Shown here: piece by piece, positions 1-6,149 of the stretch
How the letters are laid out: every line of letters starts with the position of its first letter
Numbering within the stretch: the stretch's first letter is position 1
NCBI GenBank assembly: GCA_903923345.1
Contig: CAIXXI010000137.1
Coordinates: 1-6,242 of the forward strand
Direction: 5' to 3'
Length of the DNA stretch: 6,242 nucleotides
From: an uncultured Burkholderiales bacterium
GTDB taxonomy: Bacteria > Pseudomonadota > Gammaproteobacteria > Burkholderiales > Burkholderiaceae_E
The notes under the pieces: model-generated
Seen by the model: the letters and a program-made list of their open reading frames with translations, nothing else
Told to the model about the DNA's origin: nothing
Databases searched by the model: none
Program-made: the position numbers and the translations under genes

Positions 1-769
1 CAAGCTGCTGTCCATAGGCCAGCTGCGGAATCGGGTTGCCGGTCTGCTGCACCGATAACCAGACCACGGGGATCATGTAGGCCAGGATCAGCACGATGTA
101 CTGCGCCACTTGCGTCCAGGTGACCGCCTTCATGCCGCCCAGAAATGAGCAGACCAGCACACCGGCCAGGCCCAGAAAGATGCCCACGGTGAAATCCACA
201 CCGGTGAGGCGCGTGGTGATCAGACCGACGCCATAGATCTGGGCCACCACGTAGGTGAAGGAACACAGGATCGCGAGCACCAGTCCGATGAACCTTGGAA
301 TGTGGCCGCCATAGCGCGCCGCGAGAAAATCCGGAATGGTGAAGCGTCCGAATCGACGCAGATACGGCGCCAGAAACAGGGCGACCAGCACAAAACCGCC
401 AGTCCAGCCCATCACGAAGGCCAGCCCGGAAAACCCCTGCAGGTAGAGTCCTCCCGCCAGACCGATGAATGAGGCGGCTGACATCCAGTCGGCACCCGTC
501 GCCATGCCGTTGAACACCGCCGGGACCTTTCGGCCCGCCACGTAATACTCGGCGGCATCATTGGTGCGGCTTCTCACACCGATTGCGGCATACAGCAGGA
601 TCGTGACGGCCAGGAAGGCATAACCCATCGTCTGGCGCGGCACGCCGAGGGTTTCGGCGATTCCCAATGCCAGCACGAAGGCAATGAACCCGAGGGTGTA
701 AAGGCTATACGCGCGGATCAGCCGACGCCTGAGCCGCGCCTGGCCATTGCCCTCGGGGGACACGGGCAT
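1..769 (-). CDS. Sodium:solute symporter, VC_2705 subfamily (large subunit), partial
   Basis: This is a cation/carboxylate symporter of the SSS family in the inner membrane. It probably takes up acetate or a similar short-chain acid, as inferred from the acs gene in the same unit. The visible part is the first 256 residues; the C-terminal half lies beyond the left edge. A hydrophilic, Arg-rich N-terminus (1-19) is followed by hydrophobic segments near 21-40, 48-64, 96-110, 115-134, 160-180, 194-212 and 220-240. Family-typical stretches are YYVAGRKVP (75-83), NGMATGADWMSAASFIG (87-103), FTIPDFLAARYG (143-154) and FLGGMKAVTWTQ (209-220). The start ATG at 769 shares its A with the TGA of the upstream DUF4212 gene (TGATG). 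I see no strong Shine-Dalgarno there, so translation is probably coupled to the small subunit. ActP-type acetate permease is the nearest alternative name, but the DUF4212 partner points to the VC_2705 group. Substrate is not shown by sequence. Confidence 0.93.
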   Translation of the reverse strand, partial: MPVSPEGNGQARLRRRLIRAYSLYTLGFIAFVLALGIAETLGVPRQTMGYAFLAVTILLYAAIGVRSRTNDAAEYYVAGRKVPAVFNGMATGADWMSAASFIGLAGGLYLQGFSGLAFVMGWTGGFVLVALFLAPYLRRFGRFTIPDFLAARYGGHIPRFIGLVLAILCSFTYVVAQIYGVGLITTRLTGVDFTVGIFLGLAGVLVCSFLGGMKAVTWTQVAQYIVLILAYMIPVVWLSVQQTGNPIPQLAYGQQL

Positions 770-1035
770 CAGCCGGGTTCGTCAGAGGATGCCCACTCGG
801 CATCCAGTCGGTTCATCTGACGGGCATAGACCACGACAAGCGCCAGATAAACCAGCAGACACCCTTGCGCGGCCATGTAGAAGCTGAATGGCCAACCCAG
901 GAAGGCGAAACTGAGGTCACGCGCGAACCAGAGCAGCACAAAGGTGACGCAAAACCAGATCGATCCAAGCACGACAATCAGCCGCCGGTTGCGCCGCCAA
1001 TGGCGACGCAACATCGCGTCTTCTCGCTCCTGCAT
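769..1035 (-). CDS. DUF4212 protein, sodium:solute symporter small subunit
   Basis: This is a small membrane protein of 88 residues, encoded immediately before a VC_2705-type symporter and known in the family as its putative small subunit; its exact role in transport is unproven. A basic N-terminus (RRHWRRNRR, 10-18) precedes a first hydrophobic helix (about 19-38). The hallmark GWPFSFYMAAQG sits at 47-58, and a second helix runs to about 70, followed by YARQMNRLD and an acidic tail. I chose ATG at 1035 because AAGG lies 8 nt upstream (1044-1047). A GTG at 1041 in the same frame would add two residues, and an internal ATG at 1014 has only a distant GGAG. The gene starts 24 nt after the acs stop and ends overlapping the symporter start by one base, so the three are almost certainly one transcript. 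Confidence 0.9.
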   Translation of the reverse strand: MQEREDAMLRRHWRRNRRLIVVLGSIWFCVTFVLLWFARDLSFAFLGWPFSFYMAAQGCLLVYLALVVVYARQMNRLDAEWASSDEPG

Positions 1036-1059
1036 CAACACAGCCTTGCGTGCCCGCGC

Positions 1060-3111
1060 TCAGAGTGACTGCTTGAGCTGATCCAGAATCGCCGGGTTCT
1101 CCAGGGTCGAGGTGTCCTGGGTGATGTCCTCACCCTTGGCAATCGAACGCAGCAGGCGGCGCATGATCTTGCCCGAGCGGGTCTTCGGCAGGTTGTCACC
1201 GAAGCGAATGTCCTTGGGCTTGGCGATGGGCCCGATTTCCTGCCCCACCCAATCGCGCAATTGACGCGCGATGGCCGCCGCTGCTGGGGCATCCGCTGGC
1301 CGTGCGCCCTTGAGCACCACGAACGCCACAATGGCTTCGCCGGTCAGATCGTCAGGACGTCCGACCACGGCCGACTCCGCCACCAGGGGATTGGCCACCA
1401 GCGCCGACTCGATCTCCATGGTCCCCATGCGATGACCGGACACGTTCAAGACATCATCGATGCGGCCGGTGATCGTGAAATAGCCGGTGTCCTTGTTGCG
1501 CACCGCGCCGTCCCCGGCCAGGTAATAGCCTTGGAGTTCGGGCGGAAAATAACTTTTCTTGAAGCGCTCGGGATCGCCCCAGATGGTTCGGATCATCGAT
1601 GGCCAGGGCTTCTTGACCACCAGGATGCCGCCGGTGCCATTGGGCAGGTCATGGCCGAATTCATCGACGATCGCAGTGGTGATGCCGGGCAGTGGCAGGG
1701 TGCAGGATCCCGGCACGAGCGGCGTCGCGCCAGGCAACGGGGTGATCATGTGGCCACCGGTTTCGGTCTGCCAGAAGGTGTCCACGATCGGGCAGCGGCC
1801 ACCCCCGACCTGCGTGTGGTACCACATCCAGGCCTCGGGATTGATTGGCTCACCCACTGAACCGAGCAGCCGCAGGCTGCTGAGGTCGTACTTCGAGGGG
1901 TGGGTTTCGGGTGCGGCCTCGCAGGCCTTGATCAAGGAACGGATGGCGGTCGGCGCGGTGTAGAAAATACTGACCTGATGACGGGCGATCATGTCCCAGA
2001 AGCGCCCGGCATTCGGAAACGTGGGCACACCCTCGAAAATGATTTCGGTGGCACCCACTGCCAGTGGGCCGTACGCCACATAGGTGTGCCCGGTCACCCA
2101 GCCCACATCGGCTGTGCACCAGAAGACATCGCTGGGCTTGATGTCAAAGGTCCATTTCATGGTCAGCATGGCATGCAGCAGGTAGCCGCCTGACGAGTGC
2201 TGGACACCCTTGGGTTTGCCGGTCGAGCCTGATGTGTACAGGATGAACAGCGGATGCTCGGCGCCGACCCACACCGGGTCGCAACTCGCCGACTGGCCGC
2301 CTTCCAGATCGTGCATCCAGTGATGGCGGGCATCGGATTTGAACTCAGTGCCGGTTCGCTTGTAGACGACGACGTTACGGATCGCCTCGCAGCCACCCAG
2401 ATCGAAGGCATCGTGCACCGCATTGATCAGCGGCAGCGCCTTGCCGCCCCGGTATTGGCCATCGGCGCAGATCACCAGGGTCGCACCGGCATCGACGATG
2501 CGCTCCTGGAGCGACTTGGCCGAGAACCCGCCGAATACAACCGAATGCGTGATGCCCAGACGTGCACAGGCCTGCATGGCCACCACGGCTTCGATCGACA
2601 TCGGCATGTAAATGATCGCCCGCTCGCCCTGAGCATGGCCCAGCGACTTCAGGCCATTGGCGAAGCGGCAAACGCGCTGATGCAGCTCACCGTAGGTGAT
2701 ACGGGTCACCGAGCCATCGTCCGCCTCGAAAATCAGTGCCGTCTTGTGTTCGACCGGGGTGCCCAGATGCCGGTCCAGACAGTTGTACGAGACATTGAGC
2801 TGACCGTCATCGAACCACTTGAAGAACGGGGCGTTGCTTGAATCCAGCGTCCGGGTGAACGGTGCGTGCCACAGGACCTGCTCGCGAGCGAGGCGGGCCC
2901 AGAAGGCCTCATGGTCCTGCTCGGCTTCGTCGCACAGGGCCTGGTACTGCGCCATGCCGGAAATCGTGGCCGCCTTTGCAAAGGCCTCAGGCGGCGCAAA
3001 GACCCGCTTTTCGGTCATGGCGAACTGGATGGTCGAATCCTGCTCGGTCAGGGTCGAGACCACGCCTTCCTGAGGCGTCCAGTGCTTGGGAAATTGGGTG
3101 TTGTCTGGCAT
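1060..3111 (-). CDS. acs: Acetate--CoA ligase (acetyl-CoA synthetase)
   Basis: Cytoplasmic AMP-forming ligase that converts acetate, ATP and CoA to acetyl-CoA, AMP and PPi via acetyl-AMP. The 683-residue product has the full ANL-superfamily set: P-loop YTSGSTGKPKGV (292-303), FWQTETGG (446-453), hinge region GRIDDVLNVSGHR (549-561) and C-terminal PKTRSGKIMRRLLR (642-655). Lys648 in SGK is the catalytic lysine, which in Salmonella Acs is controlled by acetylation. The acyl-pocket residues of bacterial Acs appear kept: Val339-Thr340, Val419 just before GEP, and the bulky Trp447 before QTETG. This favours acetate over longer acids. The start at 3111 has GAGGG 9 nt upstream. The frame stays open to 3234, but that extra part is not protein-like. 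A second ATG at 3018 would match shorter homologues but lacks a good ribosome site. It is the first gene of an operon with DUF4212 and the symporter. Confidence 0.96.
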   Translation of the reverse strand: MPDNTQFPKHWTPQEGVVSTLTEQDSTIQFAMTEKRVFAPPEAFAKAATISGMAQYQALCDEAEQDHEAFWARLAREQVLWHAPFTRTLDSSNAPFFKWFDDGQLNVSYNCLDRHLGTPVEHKTALIFEADDGSVTRITYGELHQRVCRFANGLKSLGHAQGERAIIYMPMSIEAVVAMQACARLGITHSVVFGGFSAKSLQERIVDAGATLVICADGQYRGGKALPLINAVHDAFDLGGCEAIRNVVVYKRTGTEFKSDARHHWMHDLEGGQSASCDPVWVGAEHPLFILYTSGSTGKPKGVQHSSGGYLLHAMLTMKWTFDIKPSDVFWCTADVGWVTGHTYVAYGPLAVGATEIIFEGVPTFPNAGRFWDMIARHQVSIFYTAPTAIRSLIKACEAAPETHPSKYDLSSLRLLGSVGEPINPEAWMWYHTQVGGGRCPIVDTFWQTETGGHMITPLPGATPLVPGSCTLPLPGITTAIVDEFGHDLPNGTGGILVVKKPWPSMIRTIWGDPERFKKSYFPPELQGYYLAGDGAVRNKDTGYFTITGRIDDVLNVSGHRMGTMEIESALVANPLVAESAVVGRPDDLTGEAIVAFVVLKGARPADAPAAAAIARQLRDWVGQEIGPIAKPKDIRFGDNLPKTRSGKIMRRLLRSIAKGEDITQDTSTLENPAILDQLKQSL

Positions 3112-3120
3112 GGCGGGGGT

Positions 3121-3125
3121 CCCTC
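3121..3125 (-). promoter_or_regulatory. Ribosome binding site of acs
   Basis: On the minus strand GAGGG lies 9 nt before the ATG at 3111. This is the element that decides for 3111 over the upstream ATG at 3234 and the downstream ATG at 3018, neither of which I can pair with a comparable site. Confidence 0.65.
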
Positions 3126-3218
3126 TGTGTAATCGATGCACAACTCGCTGCGTCTGACTGCGCTGACGGTAGCGACAGGCCCTTACTGATGACTTACGGG
3201 CGATGCTCGCATTATCGC

Positions 3219-3224
3219 TAGAAT
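3219..3224 (+). promoter_or_regulatory. Possible -10 element for the yqhA-type gene
   Basis: TAGAAT matches five of six bases of the sigma70 -10 consensus. The only upstream partner is TTACGG at 3194-3199, which is weak and at a long 19-bp spacing. If used, transcription would start near 3231 and give a leader of about 50 nt containing both hairpins. This is a tentative call from pattern alone. Confidence 0.25.
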
Positions 3225-3240
3225 CCGGGCTCAAACAGCC

Positions 3241-3255
3241 GCCTGCGTCGCAGGC
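3241..3255 (+). repeat. Perfect GC-rich hairpin in the yqhA-type leader
   Basis: GCCTGCG and CGCAGGC are exact reverse complements separated by one T (in practice a 6-bp stem with a 3-nt loop). ACCTTCTTTT follows on the plus strand. The T-rich tail gives it the look of a weak intrinsic terminator or attenuator upstream of the ATG at 3284. The tract is interrupted and begins three bases after the stem, so termination would be inefficient at best. Confidence 0.45.
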
Positions 3256-3263
3256 ACCTTCTT

Positions 3264-3280
3264 TTGACCGGACGGGTCAA
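3264..3280. repeat. Inverted repeat TTGACC-N5-GGTCAA before the yqhA-type start
   Basis: This is a perfect 6-bp inverted repeat with a 5-nt loop (GGACG), ending 3 nt before the ATG at 3284. As RNA it would put the only purine-rich ribosome-site candidate, GGACGGG, into the loop and stem, which could limit translation. As DNA it could equally be a short operator. Both readings are inference. Confidence 0.45.
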
Positions 3281-3283
3281 CCC

Positions 3284-3871
3284 ATGATTCCACCCCACAG
3301 GCAGACCACCCTGCTCGGCAATTTGATCTTTGCCAGCCGCTGGCTTCAGGTGCCGCTGTACCTCGGCTTGATCGTAGCCCAGTGCGTGTACGTCGTGCTG
3401 TTTTGCGAAGAACTCTGGCATCTCGTCGGCCTGCTCTGGAACCCTGCCGAACTGGCAGAAACCGTCGAGCGCCTGGGCATCGGCGAGCGCAGCAAGGAGA
3501 CGGTGGTCATGATCGTCGTGCTGTCGCTGATCGACGTGGTCATGATCTCGAACCTGCTGATCATGGTCATCGTGGGCGGTTACGAGACCTTCGTTTCAAG
3601 ACTGCGGCTTGAAAACCACCCTGACCAGCCCGAATGGCTCTCGCATGTGAATGCCAATGTGCTGAAGGTAAAGCTCGGCACGGCGATCATCGGGATCTCA
3701 TCGATCCATCTGCTCAAGAGCTTCATCTCAGCCGGCTCCCTGCCTCAGGAGACCTTGCTGTGGCAGACGGTCATACACGTCGTCTTTCTGGTTTCGGCCG
3801 TCGCCATTGCAGCGATCGATCGCCTCATGGAAGGCGGCGCCCGATCGAAAGGCTCATCGCAGGAGCATTGA
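3284..3871 (+). CDS. yqhA: YqhA-type inner-membrane protein (UPF0114 / TIGR00645 family)
   Basis: This is a 195-residue inner-membrane protein of unknown biochemical function. Four hydrophobic segments are visible near 22-42, 73-98, 128-148 and 158-178. Family-typical sequence includes FASRWLQVPLYLGLIVAQ (16-33), IDVVMISNLLIMVIVGGYE (83-101), LKVKL (127-131) and GISSIHLL (137-144). It is longer than E. coli YqhA (about 164 residues), mainly through the loop between the first two helices and a Ser/Gly-rich C-terminal tail. I chose ATG 3284 because homologues begin shortly before the FASRWLQ motif. The frame is open from 3203, but that part lies in the hairpin-containing leader and does not look like protein. 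The ribosome site is poor (GGACGG) and lies within an inverted repeat. Fumarase follows 65 nt later with no evident terminator between, so co-transcription is likely. Confidence 0.88.
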   Translation: MIPPHRQTTLLGNLIFASRWLQVPLYLGLIVAQCVYVVLFCEELWHLVGLLWNPAELAETVERLGIGERSKETVVMIVVLSLIDVVMISNLLIMVIVGGYETFVSRLRLENHPDQPEWLSHVNANVLKVKLGTAIIGISSIHLLKSFISAGSLPQETLLWQTVIHVVFLVSAVAIAAIDRLMEGGARSKGSSQEH

Positions 3872-3926
3872 TTGCCTGCCCGGATACCGCCTGAGTCCAA
3901 CCCCGTTCAAGCCCATTTGCCCACCC

Positions 3927-3930
3927 GAGG
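3927..3930 (+). promoter_or_regulatory. Ribosome binding site of the fumarase gene
   Basis: GAGG (within GAGGAA) lies 6 nt before the ATG at 3937 and supports that start. The rest of the 65-nt gap after the membrane-protein gene shows no convincing hairpin or promoter. Confidence 0.65.
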
Positions 3931-3936
3931 AATCCC

Positions 3937-5469
3937 ATGAGCGCCACCCGCACCATCAAACAGCAGGATCTGATCGATTCGGTCGCCGCGTCGCTGCAGT
4001 TCATCAGCTACTACCATCCGGTCGATTTCATTCAGCATCTGGCGCGGGCCTACACCCACGAACAGTCACCCGCGGCCAAGGATGCAATCGCACAGATCCT
4101 CACCAATTCGCGCATGTGCGCCGAGGGTCATCGGCCGATCTGCCAGGACACCGGCATCGTCAATGTGTTCATGAAGATCGGCATGGATGTTCGATGGGAG
4201 GGCTTTTCCGGCTCGATCGAAGACGCAGTCAACGAAGGCGTGCGCCGTGGCTATAACGATCCGGACAACGTGCTGCGGGCATCGATCGTGGCCGACCCCG
4301 AATTCGAGCGCAAGAACACCAAGGACAATACGCCGGCGGTTATCCACATGACCGTCGTCCCCGGCAACACCGTGGACATCACGGTTGCAGCCAAGGGGGG
4401 TGGCTCCGAGAACAAGAGCAAATTCGTCATGCTCAACCCTTCGGACTCCCTGGTGGATTGGGTGCTCAAAACGGTTCCCAGCATGGGCGCGGGCTGGTGT
4501 CCGCCCGGCATGCTGGGCATCGGCATCGGTGGCACGGCCGAGAAGGCCATGCTGATGGCCAAGGAATCGCTGATGGATCCGATCGACATGTTCGATCTGC
4601 TCGCCCGCGGGCCCTCCAACAAGACCGAGGAACTCCGCATCGAGCTCAACAACAAGGTCAATGCGCTGGGCATCGGTGCGCAAGGGCTGGGCGGCCTGAC
4701 CACCGTTCTAGACATCAAGATCGCGATGGCACCCACCCATGCGGCCTCAAAACCGGTGGCCATGATTCCGAACTGCGCCGCGACCCGTCATGCGCATTTC
4801 GTGCTCGATGGCAGCGGCCCGGCCTATTGCGAGCCGCCTGCCCTGTCGGAGTGGCCCGATGTGCACTGGGTGCCTGACACTAAGCGCTCCAAGCGGGTTG
4901 AACTCGACAGCCTCACGCCCGAAGAAGTCGCCTCCTGGACGCCGGGCCAGACCCTGCTGTTGTCGGGAAAGATGCTCACCGGGCGCGATGCGGCGCACAA
5001 GCGCATCGGCGAAATGCTGGCGGCAGGGCAGCCCCTGCCGGTGGATTTCAAGAATCGGGTGATCTATTACGTCGGCCCGGTCGATCCGGTTCGAGACGAG
5101 GTGGTCGGCCCTGCAGGCCCGACCACTGCGACCCGCATGGACAAGTTCACCGAGACCATGCTCGGGCAGACCGGGCTGATTGCCATGATCGGTAAATCAG
5201 AGCGCGGCCCGGTGGCGATTGAGTCGATTCGCAAGCACAAGCGCGCCTACCTGATGGCGGTGGGCGGCGCAGCCTACCTGGTCTCCAAGGCGATCAAGGG
5301 CGCAAAAGTGCTGGCCTTCGAAGACCTGGGCATGGAGGCGATCTATGAATTCACTGTGCAGGACATGCCGGTGACGGTCGCAGTCGACTCTCAGGGCACT
5401 TCGGTCCATGAAACCGGCCCCCGCGAATGGCAGGCAACGATCGCGGGGATTCCGGTCAAGGTGGGGTAA
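3937..5469 (+). CDS. fumA: Class I fumarate hydratase, [4Fe-4S]-dependent
   Basis: Cytoplasmic TCA-cycle enzyme that reversibly hydrates fumarate to L-malate using an oxygen-sensitive [4Fe-4S] cluster. The 510-residue protein is the single-chain form, with alpha (about 1-300) and beta (about 325-510) domains fused. The three expected cluster cysteines are Cys69 in ICQDTG, Cys188 in GWCPPG and Cys280 in NCAATRH. Asp71 in CQDTG corresponds to the proposed catalytic acid. In the beta domain LTGRDAAHKR (347-356), VGPVDP (379-384), GPTTATRMD (394-402, with Thr396 and Arg400 in the catalytic Thr-x3-Arg spacing), IGKSERG (418-424) and FEDLGMEAIY (461-470) are present. No key residue is missing. Length is close to the 505-550 usual for this form. 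It ends exactly where the oppositely oriented GlcG-type gene ends. Other class I lyases such as L(+)-tartrate dehydratase are related, but the fused full-length form favours fumarase. Confidence 0.95.
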   Translation: MSATRTIKQQDLIDSVAASLQFISYYHPVDFIQHLARAYTHEQSPAAKDAIAQILTNSRMCAEGHRPICQDTGIVNVFMKIGMDVRWEGFSGSIEDAVNEGVRRGYNDPDNVLRASIVADPEFERKNTKDNTPAVIHMTVVPGNTVDITVAAKGGGSENKSKFVMLNPSDSLVDWVLKTVPSMGAGWCPPGMLGIGIGGTAEKAMLMAKESLMDPIDMFDLLARGPSNKTEELRIELNNKVNALGIGAQGLGGLTTVLDIKIAMAPTHAASKPVAMIPNCAATRHAHFVLDGSGPAYCEPPALSEWPDVHWVPDTKRSKRVELDSLTPEEVASWTPGQTLLLSGKMLTGRDAAHKRIGEMLAAGQPLPVDFKNRVIYYVGPVDPVRDEVVGPAGPTTATRMDKFTETMLGQTGLIAMIGKSERGPVAIESIRKHKRAYLMAVGGAAYLVSKAIKGAKVLAFEDLGMEAIYEFTVQDMPVTVAVDSQGTSVHETGPREWQATIAGIPVKVG

Positions 5470-5874
5470 TCAGGCCAGGGCAGCGATTGCAGCCCGCGCG
5501 GTCTGTTCGTCTTCGGTCGACTTCACGCCCGAGACGCCGACCGCGCCAATCACCTGGCCATCGACCACGATTGGCACGCCGCCTTCGAGCATGCCCTGCA
5601 GCACCGGGGCAGACAGGAACGCCGTGCGCCCCTCATTGATCAGCTTCTCGTAGACGCCGCTGTCACGACGGCCCAGCGCCGAGCAGCGGGCTTTTTCAGG
5701 GGCAATGTAGGAAGAGATGGGAGCCGCCCCATCCAGGCGCTTGAGGGCCAGCAGATGACCGCCATCATCACAGATGGCGATGGTGACGGCCCAGCCGTTG
5801 CGAACGGCTTCGGATTCGGCTGCAGCCAGCATCTTGGTGACGTCTGCGGCTTCAAGGGCTTTACGAGTGATCAT
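5470..5874 (-). CDS. GlcG/HbpS-family (DUF336) protein
   Basis: This is a small soluble protein of 134 residues in the family of GlcG and the Streptomyces heme-binding HbpS. Members bind heme or corrinoid-like ligands in some cases, but for most, including this one, the function is unknown. Visible family features are an N-terminal helix (about 4-25), ICDDGGHLLALKRLDGA (34-50), the KARCSAL helix (61-67), SGVYEKLINEGR (72-83) and the conserved GGVPIVVDGQVIGAVGVSG (98-116), followed by a C-terminal Asp/Glu-rich helix. No signal peptide is present. The ATG at 5874 has AGGAG 10 nt upstream. The frame is open further up to 6153, but there it reads the transporter gene out of frame. The start overlaps the upstream MFS stop as ATGA, suggesting coupled translation. 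The stop abuts the fumarase stop with no gap. Confidence 0.9.
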   Translation of the reverse strand: MITRKALEAADVTKMLAAAESEAVRNGWAVTIAICDDGGHLLALKRLDGAAPISSYIAPEKARCSALGRRDSGVYEKLINEGRTAFLSAPVLQGMLEGGVPIVVDGQVIGAVGVSGVKSTEDEQTARAAIAALA

Positions 5875-6149
5875 GGTCGGGCGACTCCTGTGTGATGAAG
5901 GGGTTGAGATGAATCGAGCGCAGCCTGATGCCCGCGTTGCATGTCGATGCCGCGCAACAGCACCAGGCCGATGACGAAAAAGCCGCCGGTCACCAGGATG
6001 GCCAAGCGGTGGTTGCCGCCTGTGGACCAGGTCACCAGGCCATACACAACCGGGCCGACGACCGCCGACAATCGGGTTGCCAGTGCCCAGAGTCCGAAGA
6101 ACTCGGCGAGCTGCGAGGCCGGCGTGCCTGACCGTTTTCGGGTGGTTAC
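5871..6149 (-). CDS. UMF1-type MFS transporter, C-terminal fragment only
   Basis: This is the final piece of a major facilitator transporter resembling the UMF1/Atg22-like group. Only about 84 of an expected 400 or more residues are recognisable: PASQLAEFFGLWALATRLSA, then GPVVYGLVTW, then GGNHRLAILVTGGFFVIGLV, covering the last two transmembrane helices, and a polar tail ending in GVARP. The stop overlaps the GlcG-type start by 4 nt. Upstream of about 6125 the sequence no longer looks like this family, and an in-frame TGA stands at 6152-6150, so no start or N-terminal helices exist in the window. None of the three minus-strand frames from 6125 to the edge continues the transporter, so a single frameshift does not explain it. 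The gene is either truncated by rearrangement or cut by a chimeric contig end. Confidence 0.7.
   Translation of the reverse strand, partial: VTTRKRSGTPASQLAEFFGLWALATRLSAVVGPVVYGLVTWSTGGNHRLAILVTGGFFVIGLVLLRGIDMQRGHQAALDSSQPLHHTGVARP
5885..5889 (-). promoter_or_regulatory. Ribosome binding site of the GlcG-type gene
   Basis: AGGAG on the minus strand lies 10 nt before the ATG at 5874, inside the last codons of the MFS gene. It fixes the start of the GlcG-type protein and rules out the longer open frame. Confidence 0.6.

Larger units (their letters stand above)
3112..3283. promoter_or_regulatory. Divergent intergenic region between acs and the yqhA-type gene
   Basis: These 172 bp must hold the promoters of both the acs operon (leftward) and the yqhA-type gene (rightward). 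I cannot place the acs promoter: no sigma70 pair with correct spacing and no clear -24/-12 site stands out. Visible structure is a back-to-back imperfect direct repeat, TGCGTCTGAC at 3149-3158 and TGCGCTGAC at 3159-3167, which differ by one T. There is also an inverted GCGAT-N9-ATCGC at 3200-3218, and two hairpins near the right-hand gene are listed separately. The repeats could be protein-binding sites, but nothing in the sequence identifies the protein. Confidence 0.6.

Noticed and set aside
1261..1860. Long plus-strand open frame (199 codons) antisense to acs
   Set aside because: It lies wholly inside the clearly coding acs gene, reads as His/Arg/Gly-rich sequence typical of antisense shadows in GC-rich DNA, and matches no family I recognise. 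The 195-codon frame at 2254-2841 is rejected for the same reasons.
3126..3142. CRP-like palindrome TGTG-N9-CACA upstream of acs
   Set aside because: The CRP consensus needs TGTGA-N6-TCACA. Here the fifth-position A/T pair is missing and the spacing is one base too long. It also sits in the leader very close to the start codon.
3112..3234. Extension of acs to an ATG at 3234 (724 residues)
   Set aside because: The extra 41 residues are Arg/Ser-rich, do not resemble Acs, overlap the intergenic control region, and would ignore the good ribosome site at 3121-3125.
5478..5495. Hairpin just after the fumarase stop as a terminator
   Set aside because: The stem has an internal A-A mismatch, is short, has no T-run after it, and lies within the last codons of the GlcG-type gene.
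5928..6131. Plus-strand open frame of 67 codons over the MFS fragment
   Set aside because: It is antisense to recognisable transporter sequence, is rich in Gln/His/Ala as shadow frames are, and has no ribosome site.
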